Assembly (NCBI RefSeq): GCF_022539405.1
Contig: NZ_CP054394.1
Coordinates: 2,426,501-2,490,500, forward strand
DNA: 64,000 bases
Direction: 5' to 3'
From: Natranaerofaba carboxydovora
GTDB lineage: Bacteria; Bacillota; Natranaerobiia; Natranaerobiales; Natranaerofabaceae
The number at the start of each line of letters is the position of its first letter. The first letter of the stretch is position 1. The position numbers and the translations under genes were made by a program. Positions 9,741-19,368 of the stretch are shown piece by piece. The notes below the pieces were generated by a model. That model saw only the letters and a list, made by a program, of their open reading frames with translations, had not been told where the DNA came from and made no database searches.

Positions 9741-12700
9741 TTACAAATCCTTGCTATTAATTCGCTGGGCTTTTCCCTGTTCTGCATAACTAAGCATCAA
9801 ATTAATAAACTGGGAAAATTCTTTTTCACTAGTTCCCGGCAGCGGCCTTCCATATTCATCTACAAGCGGCTGCTCAAAGTCATCCTTCTCAAAGTACTCA
9901 CATGTAGACAAAAATTCTAAATCTCCAATAAACACCAACTGTTCCTGACACCTAGACAGGGCCACATTAAGACGCCGAAGCTCTTTCAAAAATCCTATCC
10001 TTGGAACGTGGGGAGGTTTTTTACTGCTTCTTGTACAACTGTAGATAATCACACTTCTTTCCTGGCCTTGAAAGCTATCAAGTGATGCAACAAGATCCAC
10101 TACTTCCTTCTTAGATATACCAGGTATAGCTTCTATTACCATGTCCCTAATATGCTGAACCTGTTTTTTGTAAGGGGTTATCACACCTACATCATTTAAC
10201 GGCTTTCTATAACTCTCATCTTCATCATCAGCTTCTCCTGCTTCAGACAATATCTGCTTCAAAACTTCCACCACCAAATTGGCTTCATAATCATTATAAT
10301 AGCCCTGCTCTAGAACCCTGGTTTCATATCTATTCTTTGCAGTAGAAGTATCAATTAGGACAAAAGGGTTATTAAATAAATTAGGGAAAGGTGTCTTAAC
10401 ATCGATCTTATTCTTAAATGAACGGTACTTACCCTCATAAAACCATTCCGACAAAAGCTCTGCAATAACATCAGGCATCCTGTACTGAGTATCAAGTAAT
10501 ATTTTGTTATCAGCGGAAAAATCCTCATATAGATATTCAAACAAACTCTTTGTTAAAAAATCAGTATCTATGCCTGCATCTTTGCACCGTTCTATCACTG
10601 CTTCATCAGCAATTGGCGGTATTTGAAGGTGATCTCCAAGCATTATCACTTTCTCTGCTCTACTCATTGGGACTATGGCATTATGTATCTGAATTTGCCC
10701 TGCCTCATCAATAATCGCTACATCAAAATCAAGATTTTGAAAACGCTGTTGACTGTTAATCCCTATACATGTTGCCCCAATCAAATCAACTGATTCTAAT
10801 AAAACTTTTGATAGGGCATAGTTTTTCTTATTATCCAAAAAACCACGCCAGCGATTAAGAGCCTTTTCTACAATCCTTACTTTTCTGTATTGTTTATCAC
10901 AGCTTTTTTTGAGTTTTGTTAATTCATCCAAGGCTTTCTCCTTATCAATACTTCTAGGGCTTAACTCCAGGATATTATCCCCCAAATCTCTATATTCAAA
11001 ATCTTCTACCTCCAAAACTGCATCATCCCATTTATCAGATTCCTGATACCACCTGTTTTTTACTGGCTCAATTTTATCCTTTCTAAATTCCTCCATAGAG
11101 TCAATTAAGTTTTGATATTCCTTTATAATCATCTCATTTTCGTCGTGCAATTCCCTGTATTTTTTAGAAGCGCTATTTAACGACCGTTTATTAATCATAT
11201 ACATAATCCAGGTAAATACCTTTTTCCAGGCCGGACTATTAAGATGTTTATTTATCTTCTCTTTTAGCTTGTCTATCTCACCTCTTAGGTCTTGAATTTT
11301 ATTCTTTTGTTTTTGATCTTGATCTTTATAATCTTTTAAAGGCTCAATATAATCTTTATATAAGCTATCATATCTTTTAACCAGATCATCATGCAGGGTT
11401 TGTACTTCTTTAGCAATTGGTTCTAATTCACTTAGCTTATCAAAGAATTTTGTAAGCTCTTCTCTTTTCTCTTGAACTTTTTTCATATATACTTCATTAG
11501 CATTGATTATATTTTTTTGCAGTTCATAGGCACGGTTTTCATACATCAATGGAGTTATATTCGACTGGATCTTTTCTTCACTGCCTATTCTAATAGTATC
11601 AATTTTATCTTCATCTACTAATTTTTCTAACACATTATCAACCGCTTTATTATTTTGAGAAGAGACCAAAACACGCAATTCTTCTTCTAATACAAAATAC
11701 TTCACCCATTCTAATATAACTGTTGTCTTACCCGTCCCAGGAGGCCCAAGCACCAAAAGAGCATCCTCTGTTTCGACACCCTTCTTTATAGCCTCTAATT
11801 GGCTTTCATTAGGAGGTTTGGTGCTATTTTTTAGTCTATCTATGATATGATCAAGTTTCTTGTCAGAAAATCCTCGAAACTCACCCCTGCCGATTACAGG
11901 GTCAATATATGTAGAGGGAGTTGTCCCATTTCTTATCCCTTCTATAACCTCTTCGCGCACCATTCGCTGTACAGCATTATACTCTAAGGAAATAATTCCC
12001 TGAGGAAGCATTTTGTTGACCTGGAATTTTTCATCAAAGAGGATAACTATACTATAAGGCTCCTGATCTGTGTCTATATCCATGATCACACCAGATACTT
12101 CTTCGTCCCCGTCCAAATGTATAACCACCCGTGCACCTTTTTTGTACAAATTCTGGTCAAAATCATTAACTAAAAATTTATAAGCTAATTTTTCTACCCG
12201 GGCATAATCATCCACAGCACTGAATTGATAATAGCTAATCTGTGGGCCAGACTGGGCAGCAACTTTTTGGATCTCATCTTCTGCAGTTACATAATATTCA
12301 GCCATTGTCAATAACTCATCTAGTTTGTTGCTAACTGTGTACTCTTCTTCTAAATCATTTGTTTCTTCTTTTCCAGGGGTCTTTAGATCATTTATCCTCT
12401 CAACCAAACCAGAGACAAAAGGCTGAAATTTTCTTCTGGCAGTTTCTGGCCTAACAGTTCCCCAGCTACTTCTCTGCCCGTGCCATAACACAGCTCCATG
12501 ATTAGTACGTATTTTTAAGGCATGCTTAATAAAATGATTTTGTTTACCTACGGTTTTCTCCTGTACACTGGTTATGGTGAAATTCCCTTCCTCTTCTAAA
12601 GCACAGACCAGTATTACCTTCTCTGTTAAAATATTAAAAAACTCTTTACTCTTTGGAGCATAATTTATCAAAAAGACTTTTTGTTCTACTAGTTGATTAA

Positions 12701-12836
12701 TCAAAACCTCTGAATCAATGGAAAAATCAGCACATTGATTAAAAAAAGCATTAGTACAAACAAGGGGCAGTGGACTATCAATCTCATAAGTTCCCTCATC
12801 TTCATACAAATAGATAGGTGCTTTCATCTCGCTCAT
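9741..12836 (-). CDS. superfamily 1 helicase (Upf1/DNA2-like, AAA_11/AAA_12)
   Basis: A 1031-residue helicase. Residues 1-350 form an unassigned N-terminal region. Walker A GPPGTGKTT is at 364-372, motif Ia VLVSSQNNKAVD follows, then a coiled-coil insertion at about 430-660. Walker B IIDEAGQ is at 709-715, motif III LGDHLQIPP at 733-741, DTQYRMPDVIAELL near 785, and the C-terminal helicase motifs DSFQGQERSVIIYS and LNVALSRC near 950-990. This is the Upf1-like SF1B group, which acts on RNA or DNA. The start overlaps the upstream 56-codon gene by ATGA, implying translational coupling. In bacteria such helicases with long N-terminal extensions often occur in defence islands; the substrate is not predictable here. 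Confidence 0.88.
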   Translation of the reverse strand: MSEMKAPIYLYEDEGTYEIDSPLPLVCTNAFFNQCADFSIDSEVLINQLVEQKVFLINYAPKSKEFFNILTEKVILVCALEEEGNFTITSVQEKTVGKQNHFIKHALKIRTNHGAVLWHGQRSSWGTVRPETARRKFQPFVSGLVERINDLKTPGKEETNDLEEEYTVSNKLDELLTMAEYYVTAEDEIQKVAAQSGPQISYYQFSAVDDYARVEKLAYKFLVNDFDQNLYKKGARVVIHLDGDEEVSGVIMDIDTDQEPYSIVILFDEKFQVNKMLPQGIISLEYNAVQRMVREEVIEGIRNGTTPSTYIDPVIGRGEFRGFSDKKLDHIIDRLKNSTKPPNESQLEAIKKGVETEDALLVLGPPGTGKTTVILEWVKYFVLEEELRVLVSSQNNKAVDNVLEKLVDEDKIDTIRIGSEEKIQSNITPLMYENRAYELQKNIINANEVYMKKVQEKREELTKFFDKLSELEPIAKEVQTLHDDLVKRYDSLYKDYIEPLKDYKDQDQKQKNKIQDLRGEIDKLKEKINKHLNSPAWKKVFTWIMYMINKRSLNSASKKYRELHDENEMIIKEYQNLIDSMEEFRKDKIEPVKNRWYQESDKWDDAVLEVEDFEYRDLGDNILELSPRSIDKEKALDELTKLKKSCDKQYRKVRIVEKALNRWRGFLDNKKNYALSKVLLESVDLIGATCIGINSQQRFQNLDFDVAIIDEAGQIQIHNAIVPMSRAEKVIMLGDHLQIPPIADEAVIERCKDAGIDTDFLTKSLFEYLYEDFSADNKILLDTQYRMPDVIAELLSEWFYEGKYRSFKNKIDVKTPFPNLFNNPFVLIDTSTAKNRYETRVLEQGYYNDYEANLVVEVLKQILSEAGEADDEDESYRKPLNDVGVITPYKKQVQHIRDMVIEAIPGISKKEVVDLVASLDSFQGQERSVIIYSCTRSSKKPPHVPRIGFLKELRRLNVALSRCQEQLVFIGDLEFLSTCEYFEKDDFEQPLVDEYGRPLPGTSEKEFSQFINLMLSYAEQGKAQRINSKDL

Positions 12837-13003
12837 GAGCTTTCACCTTCTCCCCTAGAAGAACTATAGCTATCATCAATATCAATAGATGTAATAGATT
12901 CTAGATGATTAAGTTTTCTTTCTAGCTCCAAAAAGCTCCCCTTAGAATCAAATCGCTTAAGCATTCTCTCGTCAAAGTCATCCCACTTAATCTTGTCTTC
13001 CAA
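12833..13003 (-). CDS. 56-residue micro-gene between kinase and helicase
   Basis: The TTG start at 13003 abuts the kinase stop (TAG at 13006-13004), with a GGGGG ribosome site just inside the kinase end. The ORF ends TGA, overlapping the helicase ATG (ATGA). It is acidic at both ends, with an amphipathic Leu/Lys middle (SFLELERKLNHLES). The fit between both neighbours, without a gap or out-of-frame stop, argues that it is a real gene. I do not recognise it; it could be an adaptor or regulator of the kinase/helicase pair. Confidence 0.6.
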   Translation of the reverse strand: MEDKIKWDDFDERMLKRFDSKGSFLELERKLNHLESITSIDIDDSYSSSRGEGESS

Positions 13004-13825
13004 CTACTTAACCCCCTTAATGACCTTTATCAACTCTCTTTTAAGTTGATTGGCATCCTTTGGCCTCTCTTCTGGATTAAGTTTCATACACTTTTCTATC
13101 AGCTCACTCACCTGCCCCGGGATTTTATTATTTATATCCTTTGGAGGATAAAAAACCTTCCATTCCCTTTGATCATCAAAATCAACTTGATAATGTTTTC
13201 CGGGAGCAGGAACCTCACCCGTAGCTATCTCATACAACAGGACACCCACCGAGAATATATCTGCCCTGTCCTGACCTATACCAAATACATATTCACTTTG
13301 CTCAGGTGCCCTATAAAAGTCTGTACCCTCCCCGGCAAAAGGTACTCTTGTAGATAAGTTGAAGTCAATTAAATAGACTTGATTGTTTTTTTGCACCATT
13401 ATATTCGCTGGTTTTAGATCCCTGTGCTGGTATTTCTTTTGATGCAAAATAGACAAACTATCACATAAATTTATCATTATCTGAAGTCCCTGCCTTAACG
13501 GCAGTTTCCCTTTCAGTAACTGCTCTAAAGTACGACCTTCTTCGATAAGCTGCATTATTAAATAAAAACGTTCATTTTTTTCATCATAATACGTGCTATA
13601 GAGAGCAGGGATACTGGTAGTCTTATTAGCAAAATAATTTAGCATCTGGGCTTCTGTTTTGGCATTTTGAAGGTCTTTTTTGGGAACATCCAAAGATTTT
13701 ATCCCTACTTTTCTTTTTTCTTCTTCATCAAATGCTTCAAAAAACTTTGACTCACCATCTTGAGTTTCATAAATGGTCTTAGTTATTGTATAGTTATGAG
13801 ACTTATTATAGCTAAGCTTTTGCAT
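13004..13825 (-). CDS. Ser/Thr protein kinase of the island
   Basis: A compact Hanks-type kinase of 273 residues with no membrane or sensor domain. The beta-3 lysine is in VGIKSL (K43), the catalytic loop HRDLKPAN at 134-141, and the magnesium motif is DFN rather than DFG at 154-156. APEQ (173-176) and the C-lobe DIFSVGVLLYEIATG are normal. The Gly-rich loop is poor (ETQDGESKFF). With Lys, Asp, Asn and DFx all present it is probably active. It overlaps the upstream pseudokinase by 14 nt and abuts the micro-gene, so all are co-translated. Substrate unknown; the adjacent pseudokinase and helicase are obvious candidates. Confidence 0.88.
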   Translation of the reverse strand: MQKLSYNKSHNYTITKTIYETQDGESKFFEAFDEEEKRKVGIKSLDVPKKDLQNAKTEAQMLNYFANKTTSIPALYSTYYDEKNERFYLIMQLIEEGRTLEQLLKGKLPLRQGLQIMINLCDSLSILHQKKYQHRDLKPANIMVQKNNQVYLIDFNLSTRVPFAGEGTDFYRAPEQSEYVFGIGQDRADIFSVGVLLYEIATGEVPAPGKHYQVDFDDQREWKVFYPPKDINNKIPGQVSELIEKCMKLNPEERPKDANQLKRELIKVIKGVK

Positions 13826-15140
13826 ACTCTTTCACCTCTTTTTGGATCACATCTAGCACGTCTTCTATACCCGGGCGTTTCGAAGAAGTTTTGTTTATCA
13901 TACTGTCTACAATACCCAAAAACTCCTCGGATAGGTCAAACTTTTTTAACGCATCAAAAACATTTGTTTCTGCATTTGCCTTGCTAAAAATAAATAAATA
14001 AATTATTAGCATCCCAAAAGAATAAATATCTACCTTACTCCAATCTATATCATCTCCACCTGATTTGATCTCTCCTGGTTGAAACATATCGACGCTTCTA
14101 TTTATGACTTTTGTTTTCATGGTAGCACCACTTACATTAACCAGTTTTGCATATTCGAAGTTTCCGATCTTGGCAATACGAGCACCGCTTTTTTTCTTTC
14201 TTACATAGATACTTGATGGGCTTAGGGCACGGTGGTATATTGGCTCATCAGCGTTATGAAGCTCATGCAATCCCTTAGCAACATCAAGTATCATATCAAG
14301 GCGTTCTTTTATAGTTAGAGATGGTAAATTTATCTCTGTCAGATTAACATCCTCGTCCCCTAGTTCATAACAGGTAAAAAACAGCACATTATCCTTTTCT
14401 GTCGAAATATTATGGTTTTTGACCACATTAGCCATTTCCTCATCCCAGCTTCGCCTAATAGCTTTTAGATCCCGGGTGATAAACTCAATGTCTTTTTGAG
14501 TATATTCTAGGGGTCTTCTAAACTGCCTAATAACATAATAAGAGATGGTTTCAAGCTCTACTTCCTCTATCTTGCAATAATACTTTTTCTCACAACCTTC
14601 TTCATATTTTTTGACATCTAAATTTTCGATAGGGATATAATCCTCAATCATCACCTTGTCTGCAAAGTCTTCCCTATCTTTCTTACAATCAGGATCATAA
14701 ATCCTGATTTTTTTCTTCATTATTTTTTTAAATATAAAATAGCTGTTAAGTACACGGTGAAATAAAAGTAGATGGTCTATAACTTCATCGGGATGAGCTT
14801 TTCCCAAAGGAGATTTCTTTGAAGTATCTTCTGGTCCATCTGTGTGGGTATATTTATTTCCCAGGTTTTTGACCTTATGTAAGTAATCTGACTGCCAGCC
14901 AAGCAAAAGGCGTCTGTTTTTTGCCTCTCTGATCATATCGTTGTTTGACTTTTCATAACCGTCATCTTTTTTTCTAGAAAGATTATTATAATCAAAAAAC
15001 CATTTCAGAAAATACTCCATTGCCCTTCTCAAATTACTAGCTGCATCAGTAGGGCTTGTCTTAGCTTTCTTCTCTGCATCTACGCAGTGATTGTATAATC
15101 CTTCATCAATATCCTTAACAAAATCAAACAGGTTAGACAT
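13812..15140 (-). CDS. HEPN/DUF4145-like + pseudokinase fusion
   Basis: The first gene of the island, 442 residues. Residues 1-140 are helical, with ASNLRRAMEYFLKW and VKNLGNKYTH, resembling the DUF4145/HEPN-like fold. Residues 200-440 keep kinase shape but not chemistry: the catalytic loop reads HRALSPSSIYV (303-313), with Ala for the catalytic Asp; DFG is replaced by GNF (326-328); the C-lobe DIYSFGMLIIYLF remains. It is therefore probably a catalytically dead scaffold or ligand sensor for the neighbouring kinase. ATG 15140 has GAGGTG upstream. The HEPN assignment is a fold guess; the RNase motif is not convincing. Confidence 0.7.
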   Translation of the reverse strand: MSNLFDFVKDIDEGLYNHCVDAEKKAKTSPTDAASNLRRAMEYFLKWFFDYNNLSRKKDDGYEKSNNDMIREAKNRRLLLGWQSDYLHKVKNLGNKYTHTDGPEDTSKKSPLGKAHPDEVIDHLLLFHRVLNSYFIFKKIMKKKIRIYDPDCKKDREDFADKVMIEDYIPIENLDVKKYEEGCEKKYYCKIEEVELETISYYVIRQFRRPLEYTQKDIEFITRDLKAIRRSWDEEMANVVKNHNISTEKDNVLFFTCYELGDEDVNLTEINLPSLTIKERLDMILDVAKGLHELHNADEPIYHRALSPSSIYVRKKKSGARIAKIGNFEYAKLVNVSGATMKTKVINRSVDMFQPGEIKSGGDDIDWSKVDIYSFGMLIIYLFIFSKANAETNVFDALKKFDLSEEFLGIVDSMINKTSSKRPGIEDVLDVIQKEVKEYAKA

Positions 15141-15258
15141 CGTATCACCTCACGTACTATAGTTTAATATTCATAATATTTAAATAATCCAATGTTATAA
15201 TTTTCTATATTTATATAGGATTTACCTCCCATTTTTTCTAGGACTTGTTTACTGATAT

Positions 15259-15281
15259 AAAAAAACGCCCGTCAAAGGGCG
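15259..15281 (-). terminator. intrinsic terminator after LRR gene
   Basis: On the minus strand CGCCC, loop TTTGAC, GGGCG and seven T. It separates the LRR gene from the kinase/helicase island. Confidence 0.75.
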
Positions 15282-15308
15282 CTAAAAGTTTTAAACACTT
15301 AAGCTTTA

Positions 15309-17228
15309 TTAAACATCCAAACCAATATCAATTTCACTAGTATTTTCATGATATTTTACAGGTTTTTTCAGCATATCACTAACGAATCTCAAAGGCACCA
15401 GGGTTCTTCCATTTTGTTCTCTAGCAGGTACATCCAGGTCTTTAATACTGTTATTAACGTAAATTTCTTTTTCACCAAGGGTCATTTCAATTTTTACATC
15501 TTTTTTTTCAATTAGGATCGCGTTCTCCTCGCCTATGTAATCTACTTTGGCTCCTAGTTCTTCTGAAACAGCCCTAACAGGAATTAAAGTTCTTCCATCT
15601 TCAATAACAGGTGGTTGATCGAAATCTATCTGCTTTCCTTTTACAAAAACTTTATCTTCTAAAGGCTTTTGTCTAATCTGTTCTATCCTTTCAGGATTAT
15701 TTTTAATTTCTTCTATATCTTCAAGGCGCCTGTTAATTCTGTCCATGTCTTTTTCTTCTATGTCTAGATCTTCTTTGTTATTTTGAGGTTCATATTTAAC
15801 TGTAACACCGTCATTCTCAAAATTTTCAATTATTGAGCTATTATTAGATCCCATGCTTATATCGATGTAATTTTTCTTTAACTTCAGCATTCTAAGATTA
15901 TCTAAATCTTTTAAAGGGGTAATATCTGTTACAAGGTTGTCATTAAACTTTAAGTAACTTACTTTTTCTAGATTTTCTACAGGACTTATATCTTTCACCT
16001 TATTGCCTTTAAAATTCAAAGCATTGTTTAACCCTTCTAAAGATTTTACCGGGGATATATCAGTGACCTTATTGTTTCTAAATGCTAATGTATCTAATTC
16101 TGTTAGTTCTTCTACAGGACTAATATCTGAAACATTGTTTTTGCAAAAATTAAGTCTATTCAGATTTTGGAGGTTCGTTAGAGGGCTTATATTATCTACA
16201 TAATTTTCTTCAAATGTTAGCACTTCAAGACTTTCCAGGTTTTTTAAAGGAGAAATATCACTTACATGATTTAGATCAAAATTAAGTTCCTCAAGATTGT
16301 TCAATTCTTGTAAAGGGCTTAGATTACTTATAAGATTAGCTCTCATATTAATTCTTCTCAGCTCTTTAAGCCCCCTTAAAGGTTCTAAGTTTTGTTCTAT
16401 TTCACCTCCTAATGGGCATACGTCGATAATTTCGTTGGAATTAATTAATAGTATCTCTAATTTTTCCATGTTTTCAAGCGCATCCAAATTATTGACTTCA
16501 TTTAAAACAAAATTTAGCTCTTTTATATTTGTTAATTCTTTTAATGGTTCTATGTCAGATACCTCATTACCACCAAATCTTAAATTCTTAATGTTTACTA
16601 AGTCCCGCAAAGGCTCTAGATTTTTAACATTATTGTCATTTAGTTTTAATTCCTCTAATTTACTTAAATTTTTTAAAGGCCCAATATCTTCTATTTTGTT
16701 TGAATTAATATTTAATTTTCTAAGATTATTTAATTCTGCCAGAGGGCTTAAATCTTTTATTTCATTTCCTCTTAATTTCAAAACTTCTAAATTGTCTAGT
16801 TCTTTTAGAGGACTTAAATCATTTAACTTATTGTTTTTAAGATTCAATTTTTTTAAATTATCTAAATTTTGTAAAGGAGTTATATCTTCTATAGAATACC
16901 CAGGTGCCTCTAACTTTTTTAAATTTTTGGCATACTCAAGACAGGATAAATCTTTAATATCCTCTGGTTCTTCTAATATACCAAGGACACTTAAATCTAA
17001 CTCCTTAATGTTTTTCATATCTTCTATAGTAATGTTTTCTTTTTCATCTGCATCAATTTGCTCTCGGATTTCATCTTTTATAGTCTCGTAGTAAATTTCA
17101 ACATCTTCATCTGCTGTGGTGGCAGTAGCAGAACCGTGTAAAAATAAAAAAACACTTAAAAAAAATATTGTCAAAAAATAAATCTTTAAAGTTATTGCTT
17201 TAAGACATTTGCTTACCATGTTTAACAC
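15309..17228 (-). CDS. secreted leucine-rich-repeat protein with stalk domain
   Basis: A signal/anchor segment (FLTIFFLSVFLFLHGSA) is followed by about sixteen 22-residue SDS22/internalin-type leucine-rich repeats of the form L..L.L..N.I.DISPL..L.N. A C-terminal pair of copper-amine-oxidase-N units follows (RTLIPVRAVSEELGAKVDY; RTLVPLRFVSDMLKKPVKY). The LRR arc is a protein- or glycan-binding surface, and the stalk part probably positions it at the wall. I place the start at GTG 17228, 7 nt after GGAGG; an ATG at 17243 overlaps that SD and ATG 17219 is too far from it. It has its own terminator. Confidence 0.85.
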   Translation of the reverse strand: MLNMVSKCLKAITLKIYFLTIFFLSVFLFLHGSATATTADEDVEIYYETIKDEIREQIDADEKENITIEDMKNIKELDLSVLGILEEPEDIKDLSCLEYAKNLKKLEAPGYSIEDITPLQNLDNLKKLNLKNNKLNDLSPLKELDNLEVLKLRGNEIKDLSPLAELNNLRKLNINSNKIEDIGPLKNLSKLEELKLNDNNVKNLEPLRDLVNIKNLRFGGNEVSDIEPLKELTNIKELNFVLNEVNNLDALENMEKLEILLINSNEIIDVCPLGGEIEQNLEPLRGLKELRRINMRANLISNLSPLQELNNLEELNFDLNHVSDISPLKNLESLEVLTFEENYVDNISPLTNLQNLNRLNFCKNNVSDISPVEELTELDTLAFRNNKVTDISPVKSLEGLNNALNFKGNKVKDISPVENLEKVSYLKFNDNLVTDITPLKDLDNLRMLKLKKNYIDISMGSNNSSIIENFENDGVTVKYEPQNNKEDLDIEEKDMDRINRRLEDIEEIKNNPERIEQIRQKPLEDKVFVKGKQIDFDQPPVIEDGRTLIPVRAVSEELGAKVDYIGEENAILIEKKDVKIEMTLGEKEIYVNNSIKDLDVPAREQNGRTLVPLRFVSDMLKKPVKYHENTSEIDIGLDV

Positions 17229-17410
17229 GAACCCTCCTCCCATATTCCATAATATAAAGTTTATTTATTATTATACCTGTTTATTTAAACACCCCAAGGG
17301 ACAGTAATATTTTATAAAAAATATCAAAAATAACTCCTTTAAACACAACAAATCCTCCTACAAATACATCTGTTTACTCATTTTTGTTTATACAGATATT
17401 TACCGGCAAC

Positions 17411-18517
17411 TCATCTATTAACAACCTCATCTAATTTTTGCACCACATAATCAATCTCTTCTTCTAAGATATTATTAAAAAATGGCAAAGCTATAGTCCT
17501 TTTACCCACCCCTTCACATACTGGAAAATCTCCCTCTTTGAACCCAAACTGCTCTCTATAAAAAGGCTGAAGATGGATAGGAGAAAAGTAAGGCCTACAA
17601 CCTATACCCTGGCTTTGTAAATATTCCATTACACTATCACGATCAATCCCTTCTTCCACCTGCACCACATAAACAAACCAGCTCATCTTCACTTTGTCTG
17701 ATACATAAGGTGGTTTAACACCATCTACTCTTTTCAGTTTTTCAGTATATTCCTCTGCTACTTTTTTTCTTTTGTCAAGAATCTCATCAAGCCTCTCAAG
17801 CTGTGCCACCCCAAGGGCAGCACTTAGCTCATCCATCCTGTAGTTATAACCTAGCCTTACATGATGAAGCCATTCTTCTCCTTCTCCTCGTCCCTGGTTT
17901 CTCATGCTCCTGCATAACTTAGCTATCTCATCATTATCAGTTACTATTATCCCGCCCTCACCTGTTGTAATCTGTTTATTTGGGTAGAAGGCAAATACAG
18001 AAGCATCTGATAACTGCCCTGCTTTTATCTCCTCAAATGAGGCTCCTAATGCCTCACAGGAGTCTTCGATAATTTTAAGGTTATATTTATCAGCAAGTTC
18101 TTTTAACTTCTTCATATCCATCATCTGGCCAAATACATGAACGGGCAAGATGGCTTTGGTCTTGTCAGTTATCTTATCCTCGATCTTATCAATATCCATG
18201 TTATATGTATAAGGATCTATATCTACAAAGACAGGCCTCGCCCTTTCAAATAAAATACAGTTACTTGAAGCTATAAAGCTAAAGGGAGTAGTTATCACTT
18301 CATCACCTTCACCAATGCCAAGTGCCCTTACTAATAGATGAAGGCCGCTTGTCCCGCTATTAACTGCAATGGCATGTTTTTTCTCGGTGATTTCTCTAGT
18401 CTTAGCTTCAAAAGCCTCTAACTTTGGACCCATAGCCAGGTGACGAGAGTTCATAACTTGATTTACAATTTCTATTTCTTTTTCTGTTATATCTGGACTT
18501 GCTAAAGGTATCTGCAT
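17411..18517 (-). CDS. DegT/DnrJ/EryC1 sugar aminotransferase (PglE-like)
   Basis: A PLP-dependent aminotransferase of 368 residues. Family motifs are NSGTSGLHLLVRAL, EDSCEALGAS, AFYPNKQITTGEGG (the Lys is the Schiff-base residue) and LGYNYRMDELSAALG. Next to PglD- and PglC-like genes, the likely reaction is amination of the 4-keto-6-deoxy UDP-sugar made by the PglF-type protein at 1875. ATG 18517 has GGAGG upstream. It is the last gene of the glycan operon. An alternative substrate, such as a different keto-sugar, is possible. Confidence 0.87.
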   Translation of the reverse strand: MQIPLASPDITEKEIEIVNQVMNSRHLAMGPKLEAFEAKTREITEKKHAIAVNSGTSGLHLLVRALGIGEGDEVITTPFSFIASSNCILFERARPVFVDIDPYTYNMDIDKIEDKITDKTKAILPVHVFGQMMDMKKLKELADKYNLKIIEDSCEALGASFEEIKAGQLSDASVFAFYPNKQITTGEGGIIVTDNDEIAKLCRSMRNQGRGEGEEWLHHVRLGYNYRMDELSAALGVAQLERLDEILDKRKKVAEEYTEKLKRVDGVKPPYVSDKVKMSWFVYVVQVEEGIDRDSVMEYLQSQGIGCRPYFSPIHLQPFYREQFGFKEGDFPVCEGVGKRTIALPFFNNILEEEIDYVVQKLDEVVNR

Positions 18518-18557
18518 CTATTTACCTCCAGATGTTAAATAATATTTGCCTTTTACT

Positions 18558-19337
18558 TTATAATCTTTTTGCCAGGTAGTAAAACTTGTTAACCAGGTCT
18601 TTCCCCACGCTGTTATTATATACCGTTGTTGCAGTAAATCTAGCAGACCTAAATAAGTATTTGCTTACATAAAACTTTAATCTTGATTTTTGCCATCTAT
18701 GGGTATGAGTATAAATATAAATAGAGTTATTATCCTTGATAAAGTCTACTATATCTTTAATATCACTAAAATTTCCCCTATTCCAACTATAAGCAGCATC
18801 ACTGATGAAAGTATATCTTTCTTTTCCAACTTGAGAAGGGATATCAACAGTTGCATCATATAATCCAAATAATCTTTTGCTCTCACCGGGGACAAAAAGA
18901 TCTTTGTTACCCCTCCATCCATTTCTTTTTTTAAGTGGATTACCATGAGGACAGATAGATTTTAAATCAAACCCAAGATCTACAAATTTATCTATATAAT
19001 ATTTAAATTCTTCTATAGCCTTTTCTCTATCGCCATTATGCTTATCCAATACATCGTAATGATAACCAACTTCATGGCCAAGATCTTCTATTTCTCTAAG
19101 AAGTTCAACATTAGCAGGGGTTAACAATTCCCCATGAACGTAATATGTTGAAGTTATATTATTATTACTTTCTATTCGGGCAATATCAAGGGCCCGACTT
19201 ATTTTCCCTTCCAGGTCATGTCTTATTATGGCAAAGGGCTCCTTTATGTTATCTTCAAAAGCATCCTTCACCTTATAAGTATTTATATCAAATTCATTTA
19301 GCTTTTTACAAAAAAATTCCCAATCCTTATATATCAT
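18558..19337 (-). CDS. polysaccharide deacetylase-like (NodB-fold) protein
   Basis: A 259-residue protein of a family often seen in glycan clusters. RHDLE near residue 39 provides the paired His-Asp of a NodB-like metal site. EVGYHYDVLD supplies further His, and CPHGNPL a third His-bearing strand. IYIYTHTHRWQ resembles the C-terminal catalytic His segment. No signal peptide, so it acts inside the cell. It could deacetylate a sugar or lipid-linked sugar. Activity unproven; it sits between the aminotransferase and acetyltransferase genes. GGAG lies upstream of the ATG. Confidence 0.65.
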   Translation of the reverse strand: MIYKDWEFFCKKLNEFDINTYKVKDAFEDNIKEPFAIIRHDLEGKISRALDIARIESNNNITSTYYVHGELLTPANVELLREIEDLGHEVGYHYDVLDKHNGDREKAIEEFKYYIDKFVDLGFDLKSICPHGNPLKKRNGWRGNKDLFVPGESKRLFGLYDATVDIPSQVGKERYTFISDAAYSWNRGNFSDIKDIVDFIKDNNSIYIYTHTHRWQKSRLKFYVSKYLFRSARFTATTVYNNSVGKDLVNKFYYLAKRL

Positions 19338-19368
19338 TTTAATTTATCTCCTTCATTACCAAAAAGTA

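Noticed and set aside
15309-17228. Tandem repeats in DNA of the LRR gene
   Set aside because: Explained fully by the 22-residue protein repeats.
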